DNA of 15,490 nucleotides from CAZEDU01 sp964511185. Its GTDB lineage: Bacteria; Myxococcota; Myxococcia; Myxococcales; Myxococcaceae. A program made the translations under genes and the position numbers. Shown piece by piece: positions 1 through 7,216 of this stretch. The notes under the pieces were generated by a model that saw only the letters and a program-made list of their open reading frames with translations, did not search any database and was not told the origin of the DNA. Location: assembly GCA_964511185.1 (NCBI GenBank), contig CAZEDU010000120.1, positions 1 through 15,490 on the forward strand, written 5' to 3'. Numbering within the stretch: position 1 is the first letter of the stretch; every line of letters starts with the position of its first letter.

Positions 1-575
1 GTCACCGCGGCGCAGTCGAACACCACGAAGGGCTTCTTGGCGCGCGGAGACAAAGCGTGCAGCGCGCGCGCGACGGCCTCCTTGCCGACGCCGGTCTCGC
101 CGCGGATCAGCACCGTCGTCTCGGTGGGTCCCAAGCGCTCGAGCGCCGCGAACAGCCGGCGCATCGCGGCCGAGCTGCCCACCAGCCCGTGCAGCTCCCT
201 CTTGTCCGACATCGAGCTGGTGGCCGTGGGGGGCGCGAAGCGCAGCACCGTGCGGCCCAGCTTCACCGCGCCGCCGATCGGCACGTTCGCTTCGGTGATC
301 TTCGCGCCCAAGTACTTCGTCCCGTTGCGGCTGCCCAGGTCGCGCACCCGCACCGAGCCGGGGAAGAGCTGCACCGTGACGTGCCGACGCGAGACCGAGG
401 CATCGGTGAGCACCAGGTCGCAACCGTCTTCGGCGCCGACCGTCATCGTGCCGATCTCGAGCAGGTAGCTCTTGCCCGCGTCGGGCCCTTCGGCCACTTC
501 GATGCGCACGGGCTGAAGCGTCGTGTCGCCGCCCTCGCTGAGGCCCTCGGTTCGCAGGGAACGGCGTTCGGTCAT
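1..575 (-). CDS. FHA-domain sigma-54-dependent transcriptional activator (C-terminus beyond window)
   Basis: Partial gene: 191 residues are visible, read leftward from ATG at 575, and the frame is still open at base 1. An FHA (forkhead-associated, phosphothreonine-binding) domain spans about residues 22-113, with the core SVSRRH at 61-65 and GSRNGT at 81-86. Next comes the start of a sigma-54 AAA+ domain: the entry motif LVGSSAAMRRLF from 131 and a Walker A GETGVGKE at 159-166, followed by the family-typical 'ALHALSPR..KPFVVFDC'. The family binds enhancers and uses ATP hydrolysis to open sigma-54 RNA polymerase. The GAFTGA loop and DNA-binding domain lie outside the window. The start codon overlaps the stop of the upstream kinase gene (ATGA, 572-575), which suggests translational coupling. 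Odd point: the FHA position after the first conserved Gly (usually Arg or Lys) looks like Ala48. I infer that the FHA domain may read phosphorylation by the co-encoded kinase. Confidence 0.93.
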   Translation of the reverse strand, partial: MTERRSLRTEGLSEGGDTTLQPVRIEVAEGPDAGKSYLLEIGTMTVGAEDGCDLVLTDASVSRRHVTVQLFPGSVRVRDLGSRNGTKYLGAKITEANVPIGGAVKLGRTVLRFAPPTATSSMSDKRELHGLVGSSAAMRRLFAALERLGPTETTVLIRGETGVGKEAVARALHALSPRAKKPFVVFDCAAV

Positions 576-2026
576 CGCAGGTCCGCCTTGACGTAGCTCC
601 TCTTGCCGCCGGTGACTTTCACCCGGCGTGTGACGACCTTACCCGTCTCCGGGTTCTCCAGCAGCACCGACACCTCGCCGGCCTCCACCGGATACCCCGC
701 CAACGGCGTCTCGCCGATGCGCTTGCCGTTGACCGAGACGTACGCCCACGGCAGCGCGTCGACCGTCAGAAAGCCGGCCCGTGGCGCGGCCTTCTTCGCC
801 GCCGGTTTGGCCTCCCGCTGCGGCGCTGCCCGGGGCGTCGCGGCCTTCAGCGGCGGCGCTTCCGGAGGCGCGGGCGTCGGCGCGGGCGGCGGTGGCGTGA
901 CGGCGACAGGCGGCGGCTGCGCGGGAGGTGCCGAGCGCCAACGGCGGGCCGTCCAGCCGACCGCGCCCGTCGCCGCGATCACGGCCGCCGCGCCGAGCAG
1001 CCCGAGCGCCACGCCGCGGCGAAGCGCCCGCTTCGTTCCAGAGCCGGTCGACAGGGCCCGGGTCGCCGTGCGCAGCGCCTGCACCTGCCGCGTGCGCTCC
1101 TCGAGCTGGCTGAGCTCTTCGGAGCAGGCCGCGCGGACCAGCGCGGCGAGCTCGGCTTGCGCGGCGTCGGCGTCCACGGCCGGCAGTGCGTCGCGAAAGG
1201 CGCGCGCCGAAGGGAAGCGGTCCTGCGGCGCTTTGGCCAGCGCCCGTTCGAGCGCGCGCGCGACGTCGTCGGGGAAGTCAGGGCGCAGCGCGCGCAGGTC
1301 CGGGGCGTCTTCCTTCTCCACCGCGCGGAGCGTCCGCGCGTCGTTGTCCCGGCGGAAGGCCGAGGTGAGCGTCGCGGCCTGGAACAACGTGGCCCCGGCG
1401 CCGAAGACGTCAGCGCGGCGGTCGAGCTCGGCGCCCGTTGCCTGCTCTGGCGCCATGTACTCGAACTTGCCTTTGATCAGCCCCGGCCGGGTGAGCGGCG
1501 CGGCCCCGAGAATCTTCGCCACGCCGAAGTCGGTGAGCTTCACCTCTCCGTCGACCGAGACGAGCACGTTCTGCGGCGTCACGTCGCGGTGCACCACGGC
1601 CAGGCTCTCGCCGTCTGGTCCGCGCTGCTCGTGCGCGTGGTGCAGCCCGTCGAGCAGCGCCTTCGCGACGAAGGTCCAGACCGCCGCCGACAGGCGCGCC
1701 TGGCTCCGCGCGAGCCCGCGGAAGAGGGTCGAGAGCGAGACGCCCCGGACCAGCTCCATCGACAGGAAATAGCTCTGGCCTTCGACCCCGACGTCGAAGA
1801 TCTGCACCACGTTCGGGTGGCTCATGCGCGCGGCGAGCCTCGCCTCGTGCAGGAACATCTCGACGGCGTTCGGGTCCTCCGACAGGTGCGGCAGGAGCAG
1901 CTTGAGCGCCAGGGGCTTCTGAAAGGCGCCCAGGCCGGTCTTCACCGCCAGGTAGACCTCGCCCATGCCGCCCACCGCCAACCGGGGGCCCATCAGGTAT
2001 GGCCCGAGCGGGACGCCGGTCTGCAT
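572..2026 (-). CDS. Transmembrane Ser/Thr protein kinase with C-terminal PEGA domain
   Basis: This encodes 484 residues and is a complete Hanks-type kinase. The glycine loop is LAVGGMGEVY (16-25), with Ala in place of the first loop glycine as I recall in many myxobacterial kinases. Other landmarks are catalytic Lys42 (LALKLL), Glu61 in helix C, HRD at 146-148 with Asn153, DFG at 166-168 and APE at 192-194, so it should be active. A single membrane helix at about 338-358 is followed by a Pro/Ala/Lys-rich linker (361-417). A PEGA-like beta domain ends the protein (418-484, 'VSVNGKRIGETPL'), presumably outside the cytoplasm. I chose ATG at 2026 because it lies 2 nt after the stop of the upstream gene and gives a normal kinase N-terminus; the frame is open further upstream but that part reads as non-kinase sequence. 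The gene overlaps the sigma-54 activator gene by 4 nt. Likely role: sensing an envelope signal and phosphorylating the FHA activator or other targets (inference). Confidence 0.95.
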   Translation of the reverse strand: MQTGVPLGPYLMGPRLAVGGMGEVYLAVKTGLGAFQKPLALKLLLPHLSEDPNAVEMFLHEARLAARMSHPNVVQIFDVGVEGQSYFLSMELVRGVSLSTLFRGLARSQARLSAAVWTFVAKALLDGLHHAHEQRGPDGESLAVVHRDVTPQNVLVSVDGEVKLTDFGVAKILGAAPLTRPGLIKGKFEYMAPEQATGAELDRRADVFGAGATLFQAATLTSAFRRDNDARTLRAVEKEDAPDLRALRPDFPDDVARALERALAKAPQDRFPSARAFRDALPAVDADAAQAELAALVRAACSEELSQLEERTRQVQALRTATRALSTGSGTKRALRRGVALGLLGAAAVIAATGAVGWTARRWRSAPPAQPPPVAVTPPPPAPTPAPPEAPPLKAATPRAAPQREAKPAAKKAAPRAGFLTVDALPWAYVSVNGKRIGETPLAGYPVEAGEVSVLLENPETGKVVTRRVKVTGGKRSYVKADLR

Positions 2027-2028
2027 GA

Positions 2029-2922
2029 TCAGAACGCCCAGGCCCAGACGAGCGCGCCGCCGCCGATCAGCGCGCCCGCCGCGAGGAGGCCGCGCGACCA
2101 CAGCGCCTTGTCGTACGCGCGCTGGTCGAGGCCAGCGGTGCCCGAGGCGAACGGCGCATCCGCCGCGGCGCGGGAGTCGTTCGCCGAGCTGATGGCCAGG
2201 ACCACTCCCGTCGCGACGGCCGCCACCGCCACGCCGCCCAACGCCCACTGCGGCCAACGCGCCGCGGGAGCGCCCTCGCTCGGCGCGGCGTGCGCGCTCG
2301 GCAACGCCTCGTCCGGCGCGCCGCGCCCGGCCTTGGCGGGCACCTGCATCGGCTTCGACGCGCTGCCGACGCGCTCGAGCACCTCGCCCCGCTCGTCCTC
2401 GGCCGTCAGGAAATAAGACATCCCTTGGGGCAAGGGTGGGGTGAGCGCGCGCCGCTCCGAGAGCGCGAGCGCCGTCGCCGCGAACGCCGCGTTCGTCGCC
2501 TGGTGTAGGTGGACGGTCCGAACGGCATCCCACGGGTCGACGAGGAGCACCTCGAGCCGCCCCTCGGTGGCCGGCGCCAGCTCGAGCCGAACGAACGGCG
2601 GCGGGTAGAGCCGCTGCTTCGCGCGTTGAAAGGTCTCGCGAATCTTCGGGGCGGCATCGGTCGGGGTGGGGGCGTGTGGGTCTCGAGCCAACAGCTCGGA
2701 ATAAGCCCGCTCCGCCTCCCGGGCCTTGCCGCGCGCCAGGCGGGCACGGGCCAGCAGGTCGAAGGCTTCGCGGCGCTCTTCTACACTGGACGACGGGACT
2801 TGCGTCGCCAGCTCGAGCCGGGCCTCCGCTTCGGCGTAGCCCATGGAGCGGTAGAGCTGACGGCCTTCGTCCAGGTAGGGGTTCGCGCTGATCAGCAGCG
2901 CTAGAAACATGGCCGCGGACAT
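2029..2922 (-). CDS. TPR-like envelope protein, first gene of the kinase operon
   Basis: This encodes 297 residues of unrecognised specific function. The N-terminus has a short hydrophobic stretch (MFLALLISA) that could be a signal peptide, followed by helical tetratricopeptide-like sequence at about 17-90 (PYLDEGRQLYRS.., 'ARLARGKAREAERAYSELLARDP'). A middle beta-rich part (about 108-195) follows, then an Ala/Pro-rich linker. Two hydrophobic helices end the protein (about 227-246 and 276-297). The product is therefore probably in the envelope, with the TPR part outside or in the periplasm. ATG at 2922 is used here; ATG at 2910 (starting MFLALL) is equally plausible, and neither has a clear Shine-Dalgarno. 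The stop TGA is 2 nt before the kinase ATG, so the two are almost certainly co-transcribed. I infer an accessory role in signal input for the kinase. The reading frame is convincing; the function is a guess. Confidence 0.8.
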   Translation of the reverse strand: MSAAMFLALLISANPYLDEGRQLYRSMGYAEAEARLELATQVPSSSVEERREAFDLLARARLARGKAREAERAYSELLARDPHAPTPTDAAPKIRETFQRAKQRLYPPPFVRLELAPATEGRLEVLLVDPWDAVRTVHLHQATNAAFAATALALSERRALTPPLPQGMSYFLTAEDERGEVLERVGSASKPMQVPAKAGRGAPDEALPSAHAAPSEGAPAARWPQWALGGVAVAAVATGVVLAISSANDSRAAADAPFASGTAGLDQRAYDKALWSRGLLAAGALIGGGALVWAWAF

Positions 2923-2944
2923 CGTGACAGCAAAGCTTACTCAA

Positions 2945-3643
2945 ATGCGCCCCGGCGGCGTCGCTCGTGCCGTCGCCGCCGCCCTGGCCGTGGGCGCGCT
3001 GGCCGCGTGCCTCCCCATCCCGCACGCGCTCGAAGGCAGGGCGTGTGACGATGCGCACCCTTGCCCCGGGGGCTTGTTTTGCGTGGCCCAGGTGTGCCGC
3101 GGCGAGCCCGGCGGGGGCACGGACGACGGAGGCCCCGACGCGGGCTCACCCGCGAACCTGGTCTTGAACGGCGGCTTCGAAGCCGGGCTCTCCGGGTGGG
3201 AGCCGAACAGCCCCGCCACCAACATCGCGGAGGAGACGCAGCAGGTGCGCAGCGGCACCCGCGCGGCGCGCGTCTGGCGCAACCCGAACGACAACACCTA
3301 CTACATGGGCATCGTGTCGAGCCGGGAGCTGATCCTCGGCAAGCCGGGGATGACGTACTGCGCGACCGGCTGGGTGAAGAAGCAGTCTCTCACCGGGAAG
3401 ATCACCCTCGTGCTCCGACAGATTCAGAACGGCACGGTGCTCGAGGACAGCGGCGATCTGCCCGACTCGAGCATCGCCCCGGTGGATGAAGCGTGGCACC
3501 GCGTTCGGGCCAGGCTCGTGTTCGACGCGCCGCACACCTATTTGACGGTCCGCCTCCGCGCCGACACCGCCAACGGCACGGAGTACTACGTCGACGACGT
3601 GAGCGTCTGGGAGGACCCGTCCGGCGATTGCGCGGTGCCTTGA
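2945..3643 (+). CDS. Lipoprotein with Cys-rich module and CBM4/9-like jelly-roll domain
   Basis: This encodes 232 residues. I chose ATG at 2945 over the upstream in-frame ATG at 2909 because it directly yields a lipoprotein signal peptide (MRPGGVARAVAAALAVGALA then Cys), with lipobox L-A-A-C. After the lipid-anchor Cys comes a small Cys module (GRACDDAHPC..GLFCVAQVC) and a Gly/Asp linker. A beta-sandwich-like domain fills the rest, opening with LVLNGGFEAGLSGWE and closing with YYVDDVSVWED. These opening and closing patterns are typical of CBM_4_9 carbohydrate-binding-like domains, so the likely role is binding a glycan or another ligand at the outer surface. No catalytic domain is present. 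The gene is divergent from the kinase operon with only 22 bp between them, so its promoter must lie within the neighbouring coding sequence or be very compact. The module recurs in the lipoprotein at 5686-7134. The ligand is unknown. Confidence 0.85.
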   Translation: MRPGGVARAVAAALAVGALAACLPIPHALEGRACDDAHPCPGGLFCVAQVCRGEPGGGTDDGGPDAGSPANLVLNGGFEAGLSGWEPNSPATNIAEETQQVRSGTRAARVWRNPNDNTYYMGIVSSRELILGKPGMTYCATGWVKKQSLTGKITLVLRQIQNGTVLEDSGDLPDSSIAPVDEAWHRVRARLVFDAPHTYLTVRLRADTANGTEYYVDDVSVWEDPSGDCAVP

Positions 3644-3774
3644 AGCAAAGGGTGAACGTGGTTGCCAGAAGCGAGCGCTCAGGGCCTGGAGGGGAGTGGG
3701 GGGGCTGGGTTGTCCAACGCTCGAACGAACGCCGCCGAGCAGTGCCGCGCTTCAAGCCTTGGGTTTTGTCGCGT

Positions 3775-3784
3775 NNNNNNNNNN
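3775..3784. other. Assembly gap (run of 10 N)
   Basis: Ten undetermined bases interrupt the inner end of the left arm of the inverted-repeat element. A fixed run of 10 N is a common placeholder for a gap of unknown true length, so the real spacing inside the element may differ. The break inside a hairpin-forming or possibly multi-copy sequence fits a repeat-caused assembly failure (inference). Confidence 0.95.
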
Positions 3785-3785
3785 C

Positions 3786-3835
3786 CGACTTTGAAGCGTT
3801 TGACGTGGCCTGACACGTCCGTTGATTCAAAGTCG
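3786..3835. repeat. Inner hairpin 1 of the nested inverted-repeat element
   Basis: CGACTTTGAA (3786-3795) pairs perfectly with TTCAAAGTCG (3826-3835). An inner GACGTG (3802-3807) pairs with CACGTC (3814-3819) around a 6-nt loop. A mismatched internal bulge separates the two stems. Confidence 0.8.
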
Positions 3836-3850
3836 ACCTGTGAGCTCGAA

Positions 3851-3894
3851 GTGGGCGTGAAAAAGGTCGCTGGAGCAACCGTTTTCACTCCCAC
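3851..3894. repeat. Inner hairpin 2 of the nested inverted-repeat element
   Basis: GTGGGCGTGAAAAAGGT on the left pairs with ACCGTTTTCACTCCCAC on the right with two mismatches. Pairing continues almost to the centre through GGTCGCTGGAGCAACC. The result is a near-continuous 44-nt stem-loop, stronger than expected by chance. Confidence 0.85.
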
Positions 3895-4141
3895 ACCCTG
3901 CCAAGCCGCGGCGCCTCGTGCTTTTGAACGCGACAACCCCCCGGCCCGAGACGCGGCACCGCTCGAGGGGGTTCGCCCGAGCGCCCGACAATCCAGCCCC
4001 CCGTTCCCTTCCGGGCCCTGAGCGCTCACTTCTGCGCAAGCGAGCCATTCATTGAGCTCCACCCAAATCCGTCGTGCACCCGAAACGGCGGCACCAGGCA
4101 ACGCGCTGGGCGCCGAAGTCGACAATGGCTTCGAGCGAAGC

Positions 4142-5644
4142 ATGCCCAGAATTTTTCAGACACCGCGGACCCAGCAGACCGTCACCACTGGAGACAGGGG
4201 CCGTCAGCCCGACGTCCAGCAACTCGCCGCGCGGCTCGACGCGATCGACGACGTGCCCCACGCGTTGGTGTGGCTCGGCACCATCTTGTCGCGCCGGCAG
4301 GACGTGGGCGCGGAGCTCCAGCAGGCGGTGCTCGCGCACCCCTCGGTGGCCTCGCTCATCGCCAAGGGCGCCGCGCTCGCGAGCGACTGGAAGCCCAGCC
4401 AGGCGGCCTCGGCGTCGAACGCGTTCAAGGCGGTGCTGCGCGCCTCCGACTTGGGGGGCCCGTGGCTCACCCGCGCGCTCGCCACGGAGCTGCGCGCCAA
4501 GCTGCCGCGCGGGCCGTTTCCGCTGCCGGCCGAGATGGCCAGCGTGCTCGCCCAACACCTCGAGCAGGGCAAAGGCAAGGCGCTCGCGATTGACCTGGAG
4601 CAGATGTACCGGGTGAGCCCGATCGACTCCGCGCCCAAGGGCCGCGTGCCGCTCGTGCATTCGTACGGGTACTTTCAGGGGCAGACGCCGGGCCGCTTCG
4701 ACTACGAGCTCAACGCCCGGATGATCCAGCCTGGCATGGAGACCTCGTTCGGCGGCGGCAACGGGTACATCTACCCGGGCACGCCGGAGTTCGCGCTGCT
4801 CAAGCTCAGGGGCGCCAAGCTCGCCAAGAAGATCCCGATCAAGGATCAGAACAAGCTCGACGCCGCGGGCAACAACCTGGTGGACAGCTTCCACGAGATG
4901 CTGCGGCCCGACGACGTCGATCCCGCGAAGGACGCGGCGTACGTGAAGGCGACCGCCGACGTGCTGCAGGGCTACATCGACGCCGGGTGGGACTACATCG
5001 AGATCGACGAGCTGAACTTCCACTACGCCGACGAGACGGTCGGTGGCCGGCGCTTCCGCGCGGTGATGGAGGAGCTGGGGCAGCGCGGCTACGGGCGCCG
5101 GATGATCGTCTGGTTCTCGCCGGGCACCACCGACGTCACGCGCGCGCCCACCACGCAGCGCGATCCGCTGCGGCGCTTCGAGCAGCTCTTCCAGACCGCG
5201 CGGCTGCACGCGCGCAAGCTGGTCTTCGAGGCGTACCCCGAGGCGGGCAACCGGTCGGAGAAGCCGCCCCCCGGCCTGCGCACCTCGACGGTGCTGGGCG
5301 AGCAGCGCGCCGCCAGGCACTTGGACAGCTTGGCGCTCCGGCTCGACAAGGTGGTGCCGGGGCTCTCGTCCGTGTCGATCGCCGGGCTGGGGCTGGTGAA
5401 CGACGACCGAGGCGGCAGCTTCCGCCACCCGTACCTGAACGATCCCGAGCGGGATCTCCAGAGCCTGCGCGCGCAGCTGCAAGAGCTGCACAACGGGCCC
5501 GCCGAACGGCTCACCGGGGTGGCCTGGTACGCCCCCAGCCGCGTGGTCGACAAGCGAAACGACCGCGGCGAGGTCGTCTACGACCGCGACATGCTCTCGT
5601 CGGTCGTCGCCAAGCTCTCCGCCTGGTGGCGCGGCAAGGACTGA
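4142..5644 (+). CDS. Conserved-looking protein of unknown function (500 residues)
   Basis: I do not recognise a named family. The start is ATG at 4142, with a weak purine-rich GAGCGAAG just upstream. The frame is open from a TTG at 4052, but that extension is low-complexity. The first 30 residues are polar and Gln/Thr-rich with no signal peptide. Residues 25-155 look helical. From about 168 the sequence becomes rich in alternating strands and Gly/aromatic motifs: HSYGYFQGQ (173-181), SFGGGNGYIYPG (202-213), DYIEIDELNFHYAD (284-297), RRMIVWFSPGT (319-329), KLVFEAYPEAGN (359-370), SIAGLGLVNDD (412-422) and GVAWYAPS (459-466). Carboxylates at strand ends (Glu287, Asp289, Glu290, Glu363) recall TIM-barrel glycosidase-like enzymes, but this is only an impression. 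Codon use matches the neighbours. The flanking lipoproteins suggest an envelope or glycan context, without proof. The gene follows the inverted-repeat element directly. Confidence 0.85.
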   Translation: MPRIFQTPRTQQTVTTGDRGRQPDVQQLAARLDAIDDVPHALVWLGTILSRRQDVGAELQQAVLAHPSVASLIAKGAALASDWKPSQAASASNAFKAVLRASDLGGPWLTRALATELRAKLPRGPFPLPAEMASVLAQHLEQGKGKALAIDLEQMYRVSPIDSAPKGRVPLVHSYGYFQGQTPGRFDYELNARMIQPGMETSFGGGNGYIYPGTPEFALLKLRGAKLAKKIPIKDQNKLDAAGNNLVDSFHEMLRPDDVDPAKDAAYVKATADVLQGYIDAGWDYIEIDELNFHYADETVGGRRFRAVMEELGQRGYGRRMIVWFSPGTTDVTRAPTTQRDPLRRFEQLFQTARLHARKLVFEAYPEAGNRSEKPPPGLRTSTVLGEQRAARHLDSLALRLDKVVPGLSSVSIAGLGLVNDDRGGSFRHPYLNDPERDLQSLRAQLQELHNGPAERLTGVAWYAPSRVVDKRNDRGEVVYDRDMLSSVVAKLSAWWRGKD

Positions 5645-5685
5645 AGCAGCGCGCAGCAGGCGCTTGCGGGTAGCATGGCTCGCCC

Positions 5686-7134
5686 ATGCGGCTCCGCGTT
5701 CTTCCACTCTTGGCGCTCGGCTTGGCGGGCTGTCTGCTCGACCTGCAAGACCCGGCCGGCCGCGCCTGCGACGAGGCGCACCCGTGCGCGGGCGGGCGCG
5801 TCTGCGTCCTGGGGGTGTGCGCGGCGCCCGACGGAGAGGACGCGGGGGGCGCGCCCTGTGTGGAGGGCGCACCGTGCGCCGTGGGGCTGGGCGAGTGCCG
5901 CCGGGAAGGCGCGACGGTCTGCGCGCCGACGGCCGTGTGCTCGGTGCAGGCGGGCACGCCGGCGCCCGAGGTGTGCGACGGCCTCGACAACGACTGCGAC
6001 GGCCGGGTCGACGTCTCGATCGAGACGGAGCTCGTCGCGCTCTCGGCCGGGTCCGTGCGCGCGCTCCAGTGGGTGTCGTCGGGGGACGGGTTCGCCGCGG
6101 TCTACGCGCGCGACGACGGCGCCACCCCCCGCGTGCACTTTCAAAGGTACGCGGCGGATCTCTCGCGGGTGGGCGCCGAGGTTCGCTTGAGCGAGAGCGG
6201 GTCGATCGCCGGGCGGACGCCGGCGCTTCGTCTGCGCGCGGGCGGCTTCGTAGCCGCGTGGAGCGAGCGGTCTTCCGGCGGCACGGCGCGCGTCGCGGTG
6301 TCGTTCCTGGACGCGCAGGGAGAGCCGGTTCCGCTCACGCAGTCCGATGGCGGCCTGGCGCCGCGCCACCGTTACTTCAACGAGGAGGCGACGCACCCGG
6401 TGCGGCTCGCGGTGTCGCAGGACGGCCAGTACGTGTTCGCCGCGTGGATCGATCAGAACGGCCGGCTGCGCATCGCCGTGGTGCGCGCCGACGGCGGGTT
6501 GTTCCGTGCGCCTGGCACGCTGCTCGACCCTGCGCTCGGCGATGGCGGGACGCAAACGCTGCTCGAGGCGAGCATCAGCCAGGTCGGGCAGAACGACGTG
6601 ATGTTCGGCGCGCTGGTCAGCGAAGGCGGACAGACGTTGGTGAAGGTGCAGCGCGTCCTCGAGACGCTCTCGCTGACCTCGCCGTCTGGCGTGCTGACCG
6701 CCGAGTCAGGCGCGCGGGACCTCACGCTGGTGACGCCGCTCGTCAGCGGCGGCGGGGCGACGAGCACGGTGGCCGCGGCGTGGCTGCAGGGCGTCGGGAG
6801 CATGGGCTTGCGGGCGACCTCGGCCGTGTTGAGCAGCGCGCCGGCGACGGTGATGCCGCCCGTGCCCGGCGACGGGTGGCGGCTCTCTGGGGTCGCGCAG
6901 CAGGGCGGTCCGATGGTGGCCTGGGTGGAGACGGACAGCGGGAAGGTGCAAGCGCACCGGCTCGGCGGGGCCGTCCGGGACATCTCGCCTCTGCCGGTGA
7001 GCGGCCGCAGCTACCCGACGAGCGAGCCCGTTTCGTTGGCCGCCGCCGACGGCGGCTTCGGGTCGGTCGCCTACGCCGTCTCGCAGCCGGGCCAAGGCAT
7101 CCAGTGGTACGGCCAGCGCTTCTGCGCCCCTTAG
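5686..7134 (+). CDS. Lipoprotein with MopE-like metal-binding motif and beta-propeller-like repeats
   Basis: This encodes 482 residues from ATG at 5686, 41 bp after the previous stop. It has a lipoprotein signal peptide with lipobox LAGC (Cys16). A Cys module follows (GRACDEAHPCAGGRVCVLGVC, about residues 25-45), then GECRREGATVCAPTAVC. Next is EVCDGLDNDCDGRVD (about 100-114), which matches the MopE-type Cys/Asp motif often written CDGxDNDCDGxxDE and thought to bind Ca or other metals. The rest (about 120-482) is made of repeated strand pairs with phrases such as 'GGFVAAWSER', 'GQYVFAAWIDQ' and 'GGPMVAWVETD', about every 45-60 residues. This suggests a WD/YVTN-like beta-propeller. The likely location is the outer membrane surface. 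Its Cys module closely resembles the one in the lipoprotein at 2945-3643. The specific role is unknown; the lipoprotein call and motif are firm. Confidence 0.88.
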   Translation: MRLRVLPLLALGLAGCLLDLQDPAGRACDEAHPCAGGRVCVLGVCAAPDGEDAGGAPCVEGAPCAVGLGECRREGATVCAPTAVCSVQAGTPAPEVCDGLDNDCDGRVDVSIETELVALSAGSVRALQWVSSGDGFAAVYARDDGATPRVHFQRYAADLSRVGAEVRLSESGSIAGRTPALRLRAGGFVAAWSERSSGGTARVAVSFLDAQGEPVPLTQSDGGLAPRHRYFNEEATHPVRLAVSQDGQYVFAAWIDQNGRLRIAVVRADGGLFRAPGTLLDPALGDGGTQTLLEASISQVGQNDVMFGALVSEGGQTLVKVQRVLETLSLTSPSGVLTAESGARDLTLVTPLVSGGGATSTVAAAWLQGVGSMGLRATSAVLSSAPATVMPPVPGDGWRLSGVAQQGGPMVAWVETDSGKVQAHRLGGAVRDISPLPVSGRSYPTSEPVSLAAADGGFGSVAYAVSQPGQGIQWYGQRFCAP

Positions 7135-7205
7135 GGGACTGTCCCGAGGCCCAAACCCCGCTGCCGCGCCCACCGCCCGTGCTTAGCTTCGGGCCCCCTT
7201 CAACC

Positions 7206-7210
7206 AGGAG
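7206..7210 (+). promoter_or_regulatory. Ribosome binding site of the VOC gene
   Basis: AGGAG ends 6 nt before ATG 7217. This is one of the few clear Shine-Dalgarno sites in the window and fixes the start of the VOC protein. Confidence 0.8.
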
Positions 7211-7216
7211 AAGCCC

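Larger units (their letters stand above)
3663..4037. repeat. Nested inverted-repeat element with about 110-bp imperfect arms (MITE-like or large hairpin)
   Basis: The gap between the genes at 2945-3643 and 4142-5644 is 498 bp and holds no convincing gene. Most of it forms a nested dyad. The left arm is about 3663-3774 and the right arm about 3928-4037. Read as the reverse complement, the right arm matches the left at roughly three quarters of positions, including blocks GAGCGCTCAGGGCC, GTGCCGCG and TTGTCGCGT. Most mismatches are transitions. Two further hairpins lie between the arms (3786-3835 and 3851-3894). I see no target-site duplication and no transposase. Candidates are a transposase-less mobile element, a structured RNA, or a bidirectional terminator/insulator. 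The left arm runs into a 10-N gap. The remaining 4038-4141 shows nothing I can name. Confidence 0.75.

Noticed and set aside
603..1772. Plus-strand frame of 389 codons opposite the kinase
   Set aside because: It is a Ser/Ala/Arg-rich shadow of the kinase gene, which has all of its catalytic motifs on the minus strand.
2027..3058. N-terminal extension of the kinase frame upstream of ATG 2026
   Set aside because: The extension overlaps the TPR gene in another frame and reads as Arg/Ala/Pro-rich shadow. The kinase fold starts right after ATG 2026.
3402..4143. Open frames on both strands crossing the N run
   Set aside because: They cross undetermined bases. Their similar translations on opposite strands come from the inverted repeat, not from genes.
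4049..5872. Minus-strand open frame of 607 codons opposite the unknown gene
   Set aside because: It is a His/Arg/Leu-rich antisense shadow. The plus-strand reading has better amino-acid balance and a sensible start and stop.
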